A DNA stretch of 64,000 nucleotides from Sporisorium sorghi (Eukaryota > Basidiomycota > Ustilaginomycetes > Ustilaginales > Ustilaginaceae), in assembly GCA_023212695.1 (NCBI GenBank), contig JALCCG010000048.1:1-64000 (forward strand). The letters are read 5' to 3'. Positions 36,080-45,935 of the stretch are shown piece by piece. Each line of letters starts with the position of its first letter. The stretch's first letter is position 1. The notes beneath the pieces are model-generated. The model did not search any database, had not been told where the DNA came from, and was given only the letters and a program-made list of their open reading frames with translations. The translations under genes and the position numbers were made by a program.

Positions 36080-38077
36080 ATGAAATCATGGAAATTTCTT
36101 AAATCTCTGTTTGCGATGAAACTCCGGACTCGCATGTTAGTTGTTATTTTGGGGTCAATCACCATTTTTTTGGCAAGCATGATGACCTACATCAGTATCA
36201 CAACGAAGGAAGAGGCTCTGGATTCAGCGAGGACGCTGGCAATGACAACAAGTGAGAAGATTGGCACCCTCGTTCAAGCGGAACTGGATGACGTTATGAA
36301 TTCGGCACGTACCTTGGCCGTAAGCTTAGTTGGCATGAAAGAGACGGATATCACGAATCGGGCAGCCGTTAACGAAATATTAAGAAGAAACCTGGAAGCC
36401 AATCCATCCTGGAAAGGGCTCTGGACTTTATGGGAGCCGGATGCCTTTGATGGACAGGACGCTGATTATATAAACAAGCTCGGCAGTGATTACTCCGGAC
36501 GGTTGATGTCATACTGGGCAAGAACGGATTCGGGGCTCGAGCACACACCTATCGAAGATTACGAGCAGGAAGGGGAGGGGGACTTCTATCTTCTTGCCAA
36601 AAATAGCGGAAAAGAAATCATCATGGATCCGTATGTCTTTAAGGTAGGCAACGAAGACGTCATGATGACATCGCTTGTTGTTCCCATTATCGATAACGGA
36701 AAGACGGTTGGTGTGGTCGGAGTCGATATCTCCTTGGCACATCTGCAGAGTGTTATGGAGCAGTTCAAACTGTTTGATACGGGGTATGCACATATTTATT
36801 CAAACACCGGCGTTATCGTGACATCACCTGAAGACGGTCTGATGGGACAAACGATGGGGAAAGCCTATCCTGGCGAGACGGTGCCGCTCATACTGGATGC
36901 GATCCGGGAAGGCAAGGTATACGTGGAGGAGGATCCTGATCTGTACAAGCTGTACACGCCAATTAAGACCGGATTGACAGAAACGCCATGGTCAGCCGCC
37001 ATTATTATTCCGATGAAGGAGATTACGGCGAACTCAGAGGCCATGACCCGGTCTGTTATAGTGGCAGGCGTGGTCACCTTGTTGGCTATGGGGGCTGTAG
37101 TGATTCTGTTAACGAGTTCCATCGTGAAGCCTTTAGGTGCATCCGTTGCAATTGGCGAGTTCATGTCCAAGGGAGATTTTACGCAGAAGGTTCCTGCAGC
37201 GTATCTTCGCAGATCGGATGAGATTGGTACATTGTCCCGAGTGTTCGCCCAGCTGCTGGAGAGTATGAAGGAAATGATCGGCAAAGTGAATATGAATGCG
37301 GCGTCCGTAGCTGCTGCTTCCCAGCAGCTGTCTGCCGGAGCGGAGGAGCTGGCGGTCGGGAGCAGCAATCAGGCGGAATCCGTGCAAACGGTCAGCGAAT
37401 TGTTCCAGGAATGGTCGAATGCAATCAACTCGGTTGCAAGCGATGCTTCGGCTGCATCAGAGCTTGTCAACCAGACTTCCGGAATTGCGTCGGAAGGCAG
37501 CGGAATCGTTCAGCAGTCCGTTGAAGGCATGAATCGGGTGCGGGAGCATGTTACCAGGCTTGAAGCAGACTCCCAGCGCATTGGCGAGATTATCGAAGTG
37601 ATCGACGATATAGCCAAGCAGACCAACCTGCTGGCCCTCAACGCCACGATTGAGGCTGCACGTGCCGGGGATCAAGGGAGAGGTTTCGCTGTGGTGGCGG
37701 ATGAAGTACGCAAATTAGCGGAACGAAGCGGAGGAGCCACGAAGCAGATTGCCGACATTATCAAGGGCATGCAGAAGAATACGGCCGATAGCGTGGAGGC
37801 GGTTCAGCATGGCGTCGTCTACACGGAAAAAGCCGGGAAGGCCTTTGCCCACATTACAAGTATGGTGAATGAGTCGGCCGGCAAAGTGATGGACATTGCA
37901 GCTGCCAGCGAAGAGCAGGCCGCACAGGCCGCCGAAGTGGCAACTGCCATCGAAACGATATCCTCGTCCACAGAGGAAACGGCGGCTACGAGTGAGGAAT
38001 CGGCTGCAACCGCGCAGTCGCTTGCCGAGCTCGCGGAAGAGCTGAATCATACGGTATCGGCCTTCAAAATCTCGTAG
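36080..38077 (+). CDS. Methyl-accepting chemotaxis protein (dCache sensor)
   Basis: 665 residues. Basic start and first membrane helix (about 19-42), a periplasmic-type dCache domain (about 45-320, with [18 protein letters not shown] and VVGVDISL), second helix (about 330-350), HAMP, and a cytoplasmic coiled coil with the conserved tip [25 protein letters not shown] and [11 protein letters not shown]. Ligand is likely a small organic molecule such as an amino acid. No other che genes are nearby. SD GAGGGTG. Confidence 0.92.
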   Translation: MKSWKFLKSLFAMKLRTRMLVVILGSITIFLASMMTYISITTKEEALDSARTLAMTTSEKIGTLVQAELDDVMNSARTLAVSLVGMKETDITNRAAVNEILRRNLEANPSWKGLWTLWEPDAFDGQDADYINKLGSDYSGRLMSYWARTDSGLEHTPIEDYEQEGEGDFYLLAKNSGKEIIMDPYVFKVGNEDVMMTSLVVPIIDNGKTVGVVGVDISLAHLQSVMEQFKLFDTGYAHIYSNTGVIVTSPEDGLMGQTMGKAYPGETVPLILDAIREGKVYVEEDPDLYKLYTPIKTGLTETPWSAAIIIPMKEITANSEAMTRSVIVAGVVTLLAMGAVVILLTSSIVKPLGASVAIGEFMSKGDFTQKVPAAYLRRSDEIGTLSRVFAQLLESMKEMIGKVNMNAASVAAASQQLSAGAEELAVGSSNQAESVQTVSELFQEWSNAINSVASDASAASELVNQTSGIASEGSGIVQQSVEGMNRVREHVTRLEADSQRIGEIIEVIDDIAKQTNLLALNATIEAARAGDQGRGFAVVADEVRKLAERSGGATKQIADIIKGMQKNTADSVEAVQHGVVYTEKAGKAFAHITSMVNESAGKVMDIAAASEEQAAQAAEVATAIETISSSTEETAATSEESAATAQSLAELAEELNHTVSAFKIS

Positions 38078-38098
38078 CACGGATAGCATAATGATGAT

Positions 38099-38127
38099 AA
38101 GCTTGGCCCAAGGGCCAGGCTTTTTTT
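38099..38127 (+). terminator. Terminator after the chemoreceptor gene
   Basis: AAGCTTGGCCC pairs with GGGCCAGGCTT (one wobble/mismatch) and is followed by seven T residues. Confidence 0.88.
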
Positions 38128-38232
38128 ATATATAAATCGAATCCATTATAGTACAGAAGAGGAGCCATCCCATTCCGTGGGCCGGTGCTCTTGAATATAT
38201 CCTTACACAGTGTGAGGGGAGGAAGGTCAATC

Positions 38233-39135
38233 GTGAATGGAAGCCTGTTTCAGCAGATGCTTGAGAAGGGCGATTACGTCCCGCGATTCTACGCCTATTA
38301 TTATAAGCAGTGGAAGGACTATCAAATGCCGTATTATCAGCATGATTCAACCGAGATTATGTACATGATCTCAGGGGAATGCCGAATTGATGTCAAGGCT
38401 AACCATATGGAAAAGAGTGTCACGCTGAAAAAAGGGGAGTTTATCCTACTGGATGCTGAGGTTCCGCACCGGTTAATCGTCGAGAAGACGACCTCCTGCC
38501 GTATGCTGAACGTGGAATTCGGGTTTATGGAGAGCGCTGGCAAAGCGCCTTCCTTAAGACAGATTATGCGCGAGGAGGAAGAGGTGATGTTTCTCTTGAA
38601 CCGGCCGTTCACTTCCCTGGTGCTAGTCGATCAGGAGGAGGTGTACCCGGTTCTGAGAAGTCTGGTGCTTGAGCTCGATCGGAGAGGAACAGATGGTAGA
38701 ACGATGACGCATGCGCTGTTCATCCAGCTGCTCGTATGCATCGCTCGCCTGTATGAAGAAAGGGAGCGCAGCGATGTGCAGCAGAGCGAACTGTACATCA
38801 AACGATGTGTCGATTTTTTACATCAGAATTATGATCGGCCGATTCAGGTGAAGGACGTAGCAGCGGAAGTGAATTTGCATCCGGGGTATTTGCATCGGGT
38901 ATTCCGCAGAGGGACAGGCAGGACAATTACCGAGTATTTGACAAGAATTCGAATGGAGAAGGCCAAGATGCTGCTGGAGCGGACCGATATCCCCATCCAT
39001 GAAATATCGGAATATGTGGGTGTTGGCAGCAGGCAGTATTTCCATCTGTTATTCAAGAAGTTTACAGGCAGTACGCCGGTGGAATATCGTCTCCAGCAAG
39101 ACCGGAATGCATGGAAATACGGCGAACCGAAGTGA
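38233..39135 (+). CDS. AraC-family regulator of the second GH4 module
   Basis: About 300 residues. N-terminal cupin sensor (YYYKQWKDYQMPYYQHDSTEIMYMISG and LDAEVPHRLIVEK), C-terminal AraC double helix-turn-helix (IQVKDVAAEVNLHPGYLHRVFRR and IPIHEISEYVGVGSRQYFHLLFKK). GTG at 38233 follows GGGGAGGAAGG. It lies upstream of and in the same direction as the GH4 gene, 125 bases apart, and probably activates it. Confidence 0.88.
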   Translation: MNGSLFQQMLEKGDYVPRFYAYYYKQWKDYQMPYYQHDSTEIMYMISGECRIDVKANHMEKSVTLKKGEFILLDAEVPHRLIVEKTTSCRMLNVEFGFMESAGKAPSLRQIMREEEEVMFLLNRPFTSLVLVDQEEVYPVLRSLVLELDRRGTDGRTMTHALFIQLLVCIARLYEERERSDVQQSELYIKRCVDFLHQNYDRPIQVKDVAAEVNLHPGYLHRVFRRGTGRTITEYLTRIRMEKAKMLLERTDIPIHEISEYVGVGSRQYFHLLFKKFTGSTPVEYRLQQDRNAWKYGEPK

Positions 39136-39192
39136 GGGGATTATGAAGAAGTGAGGATTGTTGACGGTGTTTAGCTCAAGAGGTCATGATAT

Positions 39193-39206
39193 TGATAACG
39201 CTTTCC
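39193..39206 (-). promoter_or_regulatory. CRE site before the second GH4 gene
   Basis: Read on the minus strand, GGAAAGCGTTATCA matches TGWAANCGNTNWCA at 13 of 14 positions. It lies about 55 bases before the GH4 start, fitting CcpA repression. Confidence 0.65.
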
Positions 39207-39260
39207 TTTGATCGGTTGCTACAATGATTACAAACTCATTTGTAGCTGGGAGAGGATACA

Positions 39261-40760
39261 ATGTCATTTAAGGTTGCATTTATCGGAGCAGGGAGCATCG
39301 GCTTTACGCGGGGAATTCTGCGTGACCTGCTGACTGTGCCGGAATTTCGGAATATCGAAGTGGCTTTCACCGACATCAGTCGGCATAATCTCGATATGGT
39401 TACTGAATTGTGCCAGAGAGACATAGACGAGAACGGGTTGTCCATCAGGATTCAGTCCTCCACAGATCGAAGACAAGCCCTGCAGGATGCCAAATATGTC
39501 ATTTGTACGATTCGCGTTGGCGGCTTGGAAGCATTCCGTACGGACATCGAGATTCCACTGAAATATGGCATCGATCAGTGTGTAGGTGACACGCTGTGTG
39601 CAGGCGGCATTATGTACGGGCAGCGGGGAATTCCCGAGATGCTGAGCATATGCAAGGATATTCGGGAGATGTGTGCACCCGATGCGCTGCTGCTGAATTA
39701 TTCGAATCCGATGGCGATGCTGACGTGGGCCTGCCATCAGTATGGCGGTGTGCGGACGATTGGTTTATGTCATGGTGTTCAGCATGGGCACCACCAAATC
39801 GCAGAGGTGTATGGCTTGAAGAAACAAGACGTTGATATTGTCTGCGCGGGTATTAATCATCAAACCTGGTATATCCAAGCCTCTCATCAAGGCAAGGATT
39901 TGACGAGCGGGCTGCTGGAGGCGTTCGAACGGCATCCGGAGTACAGCCAAACAGAGAAGGTACGCATCGATATGCTGCGGCGCTTCGGCTACTACAGTAC
40001 GGAATCCAATGGCCATCTCAGCGAATATGTCCCATGGTACCGAAAGCGGCCGGAGGAAATTACGGAGTGGATTGATCTTGGCAGCTGGATTAATGGAGAG
40101 ACGGGTGGATATTTACGCGTTTGCACCGAGGGTCGCAGCTGGTTCGAGACCGATTTTCCGAACTGGATGAAGGATCCGGCCATGGTATTTAGGCCCGAAC
40201 ATCGGGGAGAGGAGCATGGCTCTTACATCATTGAAGGCTTGGAAACGGGCCGGGTATACCGTGGACACTTTAATGTCGTGAACGAAGGCATTATCTCCAA
40301 TCTGCCGGATGATGCGATTATCGAAGCGCCGGGTTACGTAGACCGCAACGGAGTTTCCATGCCGCTGGTAGGCGAGCTGCCGCTTGGACCGGCGGCTGTG
40401 TGCAGCGTGAGTATATCGGTTCAGCGATTGGCGGTTGAAGCCGCGGTTCACGGTGACGACCTGCTGCTTCGTCAGGCGTTTATGATGGATCCGTTGATTG
40501 GAGCGGTAAACAATCCGAAGGAAATTTGGCAGCTGGTTGATGAAATGCTGGTTGCTGGTGAAACGTGGCTTCCACAGTATGCGGATTCGATTGCCGCAGC
40601 GAAGAAGCGACTTGCAGCCGGGAACCTGATTCCGACTCTTCAGTATGAAGGTGCCGCCAGACTTAAGGTCAAGACCGTGGAGGAGATGCAGCTCGACCGG
40701 GATACGGCCAACAAAAATGCAGGCGAATCCGATAAAGGGAAGGATCGGGAGAAAGTGTGA
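39261..40760 (+). CDS. GH4 glycosidase of unsettled specificity (CHGVQ type)
   Basis: 499 residues, NAD/Mn-dependent GH4 family. Rossmann motif FIGAGSIGFTRG, DNP-like SNPM (149-151), metal motif CHGVQ (170-174) and AGINHQ (196-201). The CHGV sequence differs from CHSV of alpha-galactosidases; alpha-glucosidase, alpha-glucuronidase or alpha-galacturonidase activity is possible. It is longer than MelA by 67 residues, with a charged tail (KNAGESDKGKDREKV). Start after GGGAGAGG. Confidence 0.82.
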   Translation: MSFKVAFIGAGSIGFTRGILRDLLTVPEFRNIEVAFTDISRHNLDMVTELCQRDIDENGLSIRIQSSTDRRQALQDAKYVICTIRVGGLEAFRTDIEIPLKYGIDQCVGDTLCAGGIMYGQRGIPEMLSICKDIREMCAPDALLLNYSNPMAMLTWACHQYGGVRTIGLCHGVQHGHHQIAEVYGLKKQDVDIVCAGINHQTWYIQASHQGKDLTSGLLEAFERHPEYSQTEKVRIDMLRRFGYYSTESNGHLSEYVPWYRKRPEEITEWIDLGSWINGETGGYLRVCTEGRSWFETDFPNWMKDPAMVFRPEHRGEEHGSYIIEGLETGRVYRGHFNVVNEGIISNLPDDAIIEAPGYVDRNGVSMPLVGELPLGPAAVCSVSISVQRLAVEAAVHGDDLLLRQAFMMDPLIGAVNNPKEIWQLVDEMLVAGETWLPQYADSIAAAKKRLAAGNLIPTLQYEGAARLKVKTVEEMQLDRDTANKNAGESDKGKDREKV

Positions 40761-40897
40761 CCGCAACTGCCGCATCCAGCTTAATGTGGTAAATGAACAG
40801 CAGACCGCATCGGTGAACATGTTACTTTAACGAAAGCCATGAAATGAATGCATGTAGTATGTGAGCATCTTGAAATCGACGTGAAGTCAAGCTGAAT
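40761..40897. other. Intergenic stretch after the GH4 gene
   Basis: No supported gene, RNA or site seen before the nested hairpin at 40898. Bases 40975-41126 before ald hold a plausible but weak promoter (TACAAT at about 41079). Confidence 0.3.
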
Positions 40898-40974
40898 GAT
40901 CACCTCTCATAAGGGCTGAAGCCAAGAAGGATAACGCACATTCGCTTCAGTCGCATAAAGAGAGGTGATCTTTT
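40898..40974 (+). terminator. Large nested hairpin terminator before ald
   Basis: Outer stem GATCACCTCTC (40898-40908) with GAGAGGTGATC (40960-40970), inner stem CTGAAGC (40916-40922) with GCTTCAG (40944-40950), followed by four T residues. Both stems are perfect. Confidence 0.7.
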
Positions 40975-41126
40975 GTATGCAGCCAGTTATGGATTTGCAT
41001 ATACTGTAGATACATAGTTATGAAATCGGATGGACAATCCCTGACCTTAGACAGGTACACAGTTTGGGCAAAAATAGGTACAATGCAATTAGATAGGCAA
41101 AGTTGACCACTAAGGAGGCCATGGGG

Positions 41127-42245
41127 ATGATCATTGGGGTTCCCAAAGAAATCAAAAATAACGAAAGCCGTGTCGGCATGACGCCGGGTACCGTCATCAG
41201 TTTTAAAAATGCGGGGCACGAAGTGCTTGTACAATCTGGGGCTGGTCTTGGCATTGGCTTTACAGATGAAGATTATAGAGCGGCTGGTGCCAAGGTGGTT
41301 GCAACGGCTGCAGATGCGTGGAAAGCCGAAATGGTTGTGAAGGTAAAGGAACCCCTGCAGGAGGAGTATGATTATTTTCAGGAGGAAATGATCCTGTACA
41401 CCTATCTGCACCTGGCTCCCGAGCCCGAGCTGACCAAAGCGCTGGTTGACCGGAAGGTGAGTGCTGTTGCTTACGAAACGATACAGCTGACGGATGGCAG
41501 CCTGCCATTGCTTACACCGATGAGCGAAGTGGCGGGAAGAATGTCCATTCAAATCGGTGCTCATTTCCTGGAGAAGGCGCATGGCGGCAAGGGCGTTCTT
41601 CTAAGCGGCGTTCCTGGTGTAGCGCCGGGCAAAGTTGCGGTGATTGGCGGTGGAATCGTTGGCACCAATGCGGCAAGAATTGCTCTGGGTCTCGGCGCGG
41701 ACGTCAGCATTCTCGATATTAATCCGGGGCGGCTGCGTCAGCTGGATGATCTGTTCCAGGGGCGGGTCAAAACGATCATGTCTGATCCGTATCACATTGC
41801 GGAGACGGTGAAGGCGGCGGATCTTGTTGTGGGAGCGGTGTTGATCCCCGGTGCTCGGGCTCCGCGCCTCGTAACGGAAGAAATGGTGAAGGAGATGAGC
41901 CCGGGATCGGTCATCGTGGATGTGGCGATCGATCAAGGGGGCTCGATCGAGACGATCGACCGGATTACAACCCATGACAACCCTACCTATGAGAAACATG
42001 GCGTCATTCACTATGCCGTAGCCAACATGCCGGGCGCAGTAGCCAGAACCTCCACCATGGCATTGACTAATGTAACGGCACCTTATGGTTTGAGAATAGC
42101 TAGCAAAGGACTCCGCTCCGCAGCCCGGTATGATAAAGCACTGGCGAAGGGCATTAATGCCATCGGCGGCAAAGTGACGTATGAGGCGGTTGCGGCAGCG
42201 CATGGATACGCATATACAAGCATTGATGATTATTTGCTGGCGTAG
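41127..42245 (+). CDS. ald: Alanine dehydrogenase
   Basis: A 372-residue enzyme that interconverts L-alanine and pyruvate plus ammonia with NAD. Catalytic features: Arg15 ([10 protein letters not shown]), the Lys in VKVKEPL, the His in YLHLAPEPE and the Asp in [12 protein letters not shown] motif: [13 protein letters not shown] at 41127 is eight bases after AAGGAGG; the ATG at 41121 is too close. Alanine use is linked to sporulation and germination in Bacillus. Monocistronic. Confidence 0.95.
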   Translation: MIIGVPKEIKNNESRVGMTPGTVISFKNAGHEVLVQSGAGLGIGFTDEDYRAAGAKVVATAADAWKAEMVVKVKEPLQEEYDYFQEEMILYTYLHLAPEPELTKALVDRKVSAVAYETIQLTDGSLPLLTPMSEVAGRMSIQIGAHFLEKAHGGKGVLLSGVPGVAPGKVAVIGGGIVGTNAARIALGLGADVSILDINPGRLRQLDDLFQGRVKTIMSDPYHIAETVKAADLVVGAVLIPGARAPRLVTEEMVKEMSPGSVIVDVAIDQGGSIETIDRITTHDNPTYEKHGVIHYAVANMPGAVARTSTMALTNVTAPYGLRIASKGLRSAARYDKALAKGINAIGGKVTYEAVAAAHGYAYTSIDDYLLA

Positions 42246-42273
42246 AGGCAGCATCTGAGCTTAAATAGAAAAG

Positions 42274-42368
42274 AGCCATCTTTCAATCGGACACGAGACC
42301 AGGTTTACGGCGTCAACCTGGTGACGGAATCAGCTTCCGGCGTGAGCCTCTTTGAAAGATGGCTTTTT
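42274..42368. terminator. Three-stem branched terminator between ald and the rRNA pseudouridine synthase gene
   Basis: Closing stem AGCCATCTTTCAA (42274-42286) with TTGAAAGATGGCT (42352-42364), both perfect. Inside are ACCAGGTT/AACCTGGT (42298-42322) and CGGAA/TTCCG (42325-42339). Five T residues follow on plus; the minus strand also has TCTTTTC after the stem, so it may serve both convergent genes. Confidence 0.7.
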
Positions 42369-42412
42369 GGTTTGACGTTCAGAAGCACCAAGAAATCAGC
42401 CAGTATAACATT

Positions 42413-43105
42413 CTAGTTCAGCATGAACAGCAGTTTATGGAGCTCCCTTTCCTCCAAATGCCGCCACTTCCCCCGTTCCAATTGATCCAGCGTAATATTC
42501 ATAATTCGGATGCGCTCCAGCTTCAGCACTCTATACCCCAGGGCCTTACACATTCTGCGGATTTGCAGATTAAGGCCCTGGGTCAAAATAATGCGGAATA
42601 CCGCTTCGCTTTGCCTGAAAACCTCGCATGGCTTGGTTACTACGTCCAGGATTTCAACGCCTTGAGACATCCTCCGCATAAATTCATCCGTAACGGGTCT
42701 GTCGACGGTTACCACATATTCTTTCTCATGATCATGCTCCGAGCGCATCATTTTGTTCACGATGTCTCCATCGTTCGTGAGCAGAATCAAGCCTTCAGAT
42801 GCTTTATCCAGCCTGCCGATGGCAAATATACGCGACGGGTAATTCACATAGCGAATGATGTTTCCTTCCACCTCTTCCGCTGCCGTGCAGACGATGCCCA
42901 TCGGTTTATTCAGGGCCAGGTACACAGGCTCGCTATCGTTATGAGGAATTTCCTGCCCATCGATGAGCACGATATCCTCGGGCTCAACCTCCGCCCCTTT
43001 TTCGCATACCTTGCCGTTGATCGTAATGCGCCCGGCTGCAATCAAGCGGTTGGTCTCCCTGCGCGAGCAAAATCCCGTTTGACTGATATATTTGTTAATC
43101 CTCAT
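42413..43105 (-). CDS. rluF: 23S rRNA pseudouridine synthase, RluF-like
   Basis: A 230-residue RsuA/RluB/E/F-family enzyme. An S4 domain (MRINKYISQTGFCSRRE) is followed by ALNKPMGIVCT, the catalytic Asp in GRLDKASEGLILLTNDG, DHEKEYVVTVD and LNLQIRRMCKALGY. The DHEKEY and QIRRMC patterns are closest to RluF (U2604). It lacks the long basic tail of E. coli RluF. The start at 43105 removes an unsupported N-terminal extension. Confidence 0.85.
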   Translation of the reverse strand: MRINKYISQTGFCSRRETNRLIAAGRITINGKVCEKGAEVEPEDIVLIDGQEIPHNDSEPVYLALNKPMGIVCTAAEEVEGNIIRYVNYPSRIFAIGRLDKASEGLILLTNDGDIVNKMMRSEHDHEKEYVVTVDRPVTDEFMRRMSQGVEILDVVTKPCEVFRQSEAVFRIILTQGLNLQIRRMCKALGYRVLKLERIRIMNITLDQLERGKWRHLEERELHKLLFMLN

Positions 43106-43252
43106 GCTCCACCACTTCTCATATGTATTTAGTGCCGCTCCGATATGCTGAAAGTTAGCCATGGCTGGCTGGTAAGGAGCTTGGCGTAGATTGAAATAAA
43201 ATGAGGAAGCCGTTCGAGGCATGCAGTGGTTGTGTCATCGGGCTGACGACAT

Positions 43253-43813
43253 TTAGTAATAATCCTGCGACGAATTCTCTTCGTCGGCAACGGCCTGTAT
43301 TTCCTCTGACCCGATGCTGATGAAGCGGTAGCCGTCTGCGGCCTGTTTCTTTAATGCGCGCTCTTTAATGAACTTGGGGCTGGCTTCGCCGTTATCTTCG
43401 TCGTACACGAGCAGAATGCCATCGGTTTTACGGAGGAGGAGATCGTCTCTGGCCGTAAATTGCCAAGGTCCCTGATAGCTGTTCTTGCTGACAGGCGCAT
43501 AGAAGTCCACCCCCTTCATCACTTCCTGGAAGTAGGCCTTCTTGTCGTCGTTCCACTGCTCCTCGGGATTCTGATAGGCCGTCAGAATGGAGCATCTAAG
43601 CTGAGGATATTCGGCTTTTAGTTCAATGGCAGCCTCAATGGCCCACAGGTCTACGCCATATTGACCAGGGGTGATGACCCACTGTAATCCCTCCTCGAGC
43701 AGTGGAATCAAGCGGCTGGCAATCGCTTTGCGGATATAGGGGATGCCCTGGTGTTTGTTATTGTAAATACCGAGCTCATGAGCCCGATAGCCGGTAACCA
43801 AAATGTTTTCCAT
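43253..43813 (-). CDS. ypsA: YpsA-like SLOG-family protein (DUF1273)
   Basis: A 186-residue protein of the SLOG superfamily. NILVTGYRAHELGI, ITPGQYGVDLWAIEAA, FYAPVSKNSYQGPWQF and TDGILLVYDEDN are its family blocks. In Bacillus and Staphylococcus YpsA affects cell division; SLOG domains bind nucleotide-derived ligands. AAGGAG precedes the ATG. Monocistronic or with the upstream-facing rluF-like gene. Confidence 0.88.
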   Translation of the reverse strand: MENILVTGYRAHELGIYNNKHQGIPYIRKAIASRLIPLLEEGLQWVITPGQYGVDLWAIEAAIELKAEYPQLRCSILTAYQNPEEQWNDDKKAYFQEVMKGVDFYAPVSKNSYQGPWQFTARDDLLLRKTDGILLVYDEDNGEASPKFIKERALKKQAADGYRFISIGSEEIQAVADEENSSQDYY

Positions 43814-43937
43814 CGAGCACGCTCCTTGATGAGAATAGGTTTAGTGTAACTTTTTCGAATATTTTGATCAACACATGTTACATATTGTATAAATTTGGGT
43901 AAGTACACGGGAATACATATTTTAGGAGGATAATCGA

Positions 43938-44816
43938 TTGAAAAAATGGACAGCCGTATTACTTGGAGCAATTTTGATGATGAGCATTGCCGCATGCGGC
44001 AATGACAGCAAAGCCGGGGATGATGCCGCAGCACCGCCAACTACCGGACAAGAGACTACGACCCCGGCCGAAACGCCGCCGGTTGCAGAAGAACCGCAGG
44101 AGGAAGCCGCCCCGACGGCAGAAGAGCTTCTTCAGAAATCAGCGGAAGCTTCTCAGAACTTGAAGAGTTTTGCCATGAAGGCCGATATAAAACAGCACAT
44201 TGTTATTGAGGGTGCCGAGAAGCAGGAGCAGAATGTCGATATGTCACTCGATTCGGAAATTACGCTGGAGCCGATGGAGATGATGCAGAACATCGCGATG
44301 GATTCCCCGGATGGCAAGGTCGAGATGAAGCAGTATATTACGGAAGACGGCATATACATGCATATGGACGGACAATGGATGCAGGTTCCGGCGGAGTCCG
44401 AGAAGGAAATCCGGGACAGCCTGGACATGGCGAATGCAAGTCCGGAGCAGCAGTTGGAGCAGTTTAAGGCGATAGCCAAGGATTTTACAGTGACGGAAGA
44501 AGGGGACGTATATGTCCTGACGGCTGATGTATCCGGGGATAACCTGAAGGAACTTGCCAAGACGATGATGAATCAAGCAGGCAACGATCCGCAGATGGAA
44601 GCGATGATGGATCAGATGGATATCAAGAGCATCAGCATTGTATATGGCGTACAGAAGGAGACGTATCTGCCGGCGACGACCGATATGGACATGGTCATGG
44701 AGATGGCAGCAGAGGGTGATAAGGTAACGCTTGACATGAAAATGAAGAGCGCATACTCCAAGCATGATGAGATCAGCAAAATCGAGGTTCCCAAGGAAGC
44801 CTTGAACGCCAAATAA
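43938..44816 (+). CDS. Lipoprotein of the DUF6612/LolA-like type
   Basis: A 292-residue lipoprotein: lipobox IAAC (Cys20), a Thr/Pro/Glu-rich linker (about 25-60) and then a LolA/LppX-like domain starting AEELLQKSAEASQNLKSFAMKADIKQ. Very acidic and Met-rich. Related Bacillales proteins are of unknown role; lipid or cell-surface binding is a guess. TTG start after AGGAGG. Confidence 0.75.
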   Translation: MKKWTAVLLGAILMMSIAACGNDSKAGDDAAAPPTTGQETTTPAETPPVAEEPQEEAAPTAEELLQKSAEASQNLKSFAMKADIKQHIVIEGAEKQEQNVDMSLDSEITLEPMEMMQNIAMDSPDGKVEMKQYITEDGIYMHMDGQWMQVPAESEKEIRDSLDMANASPEQQLEQFKAIAKDFTVTEEGDVYVLTADVSGDNLKELAKTMMNQAGNDPQMEAMMDQMDIKSISIVYGVQKETYLPATTDMDMVMEMAAEGDKVTLDMKMKSAYSKHDEISKIEVPKEALNAK

Positions 44817-44871
44817 TGTCGCTAACGGCTATTGAACAAGCGGAATATGAGATGATCATTTCTTCTTCATG

Positions 44872-44926
44872 AAAAAAGCTGCTCCGGTATTGCAGATGTT
44901 CTGCAGAACCGTGGCAGCCTTTTTTC
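44872..44926. terminator. Bidirectional terminator
   Basis: AAAAAAGCTGC pairs with GCAGCCTTTTTT, with inner arms CCGGT/ACCG and TGCAGA/TCTGCA. A and T tracts on the two sides suit the convergent neighbours. Confidence 0.82.
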
Positions 44927-44960
44927 ATGAGGAGCCCCCCGTATGAATGGATGGAGGGGG

Positions 44961-45935
44961 TTATGGCGAATCGACCTCAACGATGACACTGCCGAACAAT
45001 TGACCGTTAATGGAGGCCATAATTCTCCACTGCCCTGCCGAAGGCAGCGACATGGTGGTGGGTATGGCAGCATCGGCACCATTATGTTTTCCGGGTCTCA
45101 AGGTCGTCTCAAAAACATCGATGATCTTGCTTGTATTTCTTTTTACTGCCGTAATGAACAGGTCCCCTGTCAATTCTTCGCTGCGTCCCCAGAAGTGCCA
45201 CATGTATTTATTCGGCTGACCTGCGATAAACCCCGGATTGATAAAGCCCAGGCGCCCTTCCACGCCGGTCATGTCGTACACGCCGGATTTGAAGCTTGGA
45301 CTTGGTTCCCAGCTGCTGTCAGGCACATGAATCACGATATCGCCGTATGGTTCATCATCCACCATTACATTGAATTTCCATAAACCGGAGAGCGGCATGC
45401 CAAAGCGGGAAGACACCCGGGTAAAGTCATTGTAAGCCATATCGGAAGTAATCTCCGTTTCGGCAAGCTCTTCGAGCGTTGTTCCTGTATCCCGGTGAAC
45501 GGCCGATATGCGGATATGTTTACCCTCCAGCTCTTGTATCGGGGCCAACAAATTCCACCAGGCACCGGCTGGAGCGCCTGCGGCAAAATCTCCGCCCGGA
45601 ATCGCCTGAAGTTTAACTACCCCGTTCTCGGCATATACGTTGTGTGGAGTCCATTCAGCCGAACCCCCTAAACCTTTGATCGGGACAAGCTGTTGAAGGG
45701 CAGGAGATTCGCGCCACCCCCAAACCGCAGCGATCAGAAGCAGGGTAAGAATACTTGCTGCCATGAAACGCGAACGGGCAGGGGACCTCCGCATGGTTCG
45801 GTCTTTCATTAATGAGCTGCTGCCAGCGCTGTTTAACACACGGGATTTCATGCAGCTGGTGAACATCGGCTCGTTAAAGGGAGAGGAACCGAGTTCCTGC
45901 ATCCAGTCCGGCTGCTGTTCTTGTTCAGTCTTCAT
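44961..45935 (-). CDS. Membrane protein coupled to an ECF sigma factor (putative anti-sigma)
   Basis: 324 residues: an N-terminal cytoplasmic part of about 55, one membrane helix (MAASILTLLLIAAVWGW) and a large extracytoplasmic beta-rich domain with GLWKFNVMVDDEPYGDIVI, MWHFWG and GQWRIMASINGQLFGS. Its ATG overlaps the sigma-factor TGA (ATGA) and follows GGAGG. Topology and position suit an anti-sigma factor, but no zinc HxxxCxxC motif is present and the family is not one I can name. Confidence 0.7.
   Translation of the reverse strand: MKTEQEQQPDWMQELGSSPFNEPMFTSCMKSRVLNSAGSSSLMKDRTMRRSPARSRFMAASILTLLLIAAVWGWRESPALQQLVPIKGLGGSAEWTPHNVYAENGVVKLQAIPGGDFAAGAPAGAWWNLLAPIQELEGKHIRISAVHRDTGTTLEELAETEITSDMAYNDFTRVSSRFGMPLSGLWKFNVMVDDEPYGDIVIHVPDSSWEPSPSFKSGVYDMTGVEGRLGFINPGFIAGQPNKYMWHFWGRSEELTGDLFITAVKRNTSKIIDVFETTLRPGKHNGADAAIPTTMSLPSAGQWRIMASINGQLFGSVIVEVDSP

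Noticed and set aside
42359..43132. 257-codon frame on the plus strand opposite the pseudouridine synthase gene
   Set aside because: The minus strand encodes a clear RluF-like protein; the plus frame is its antisense shadow.
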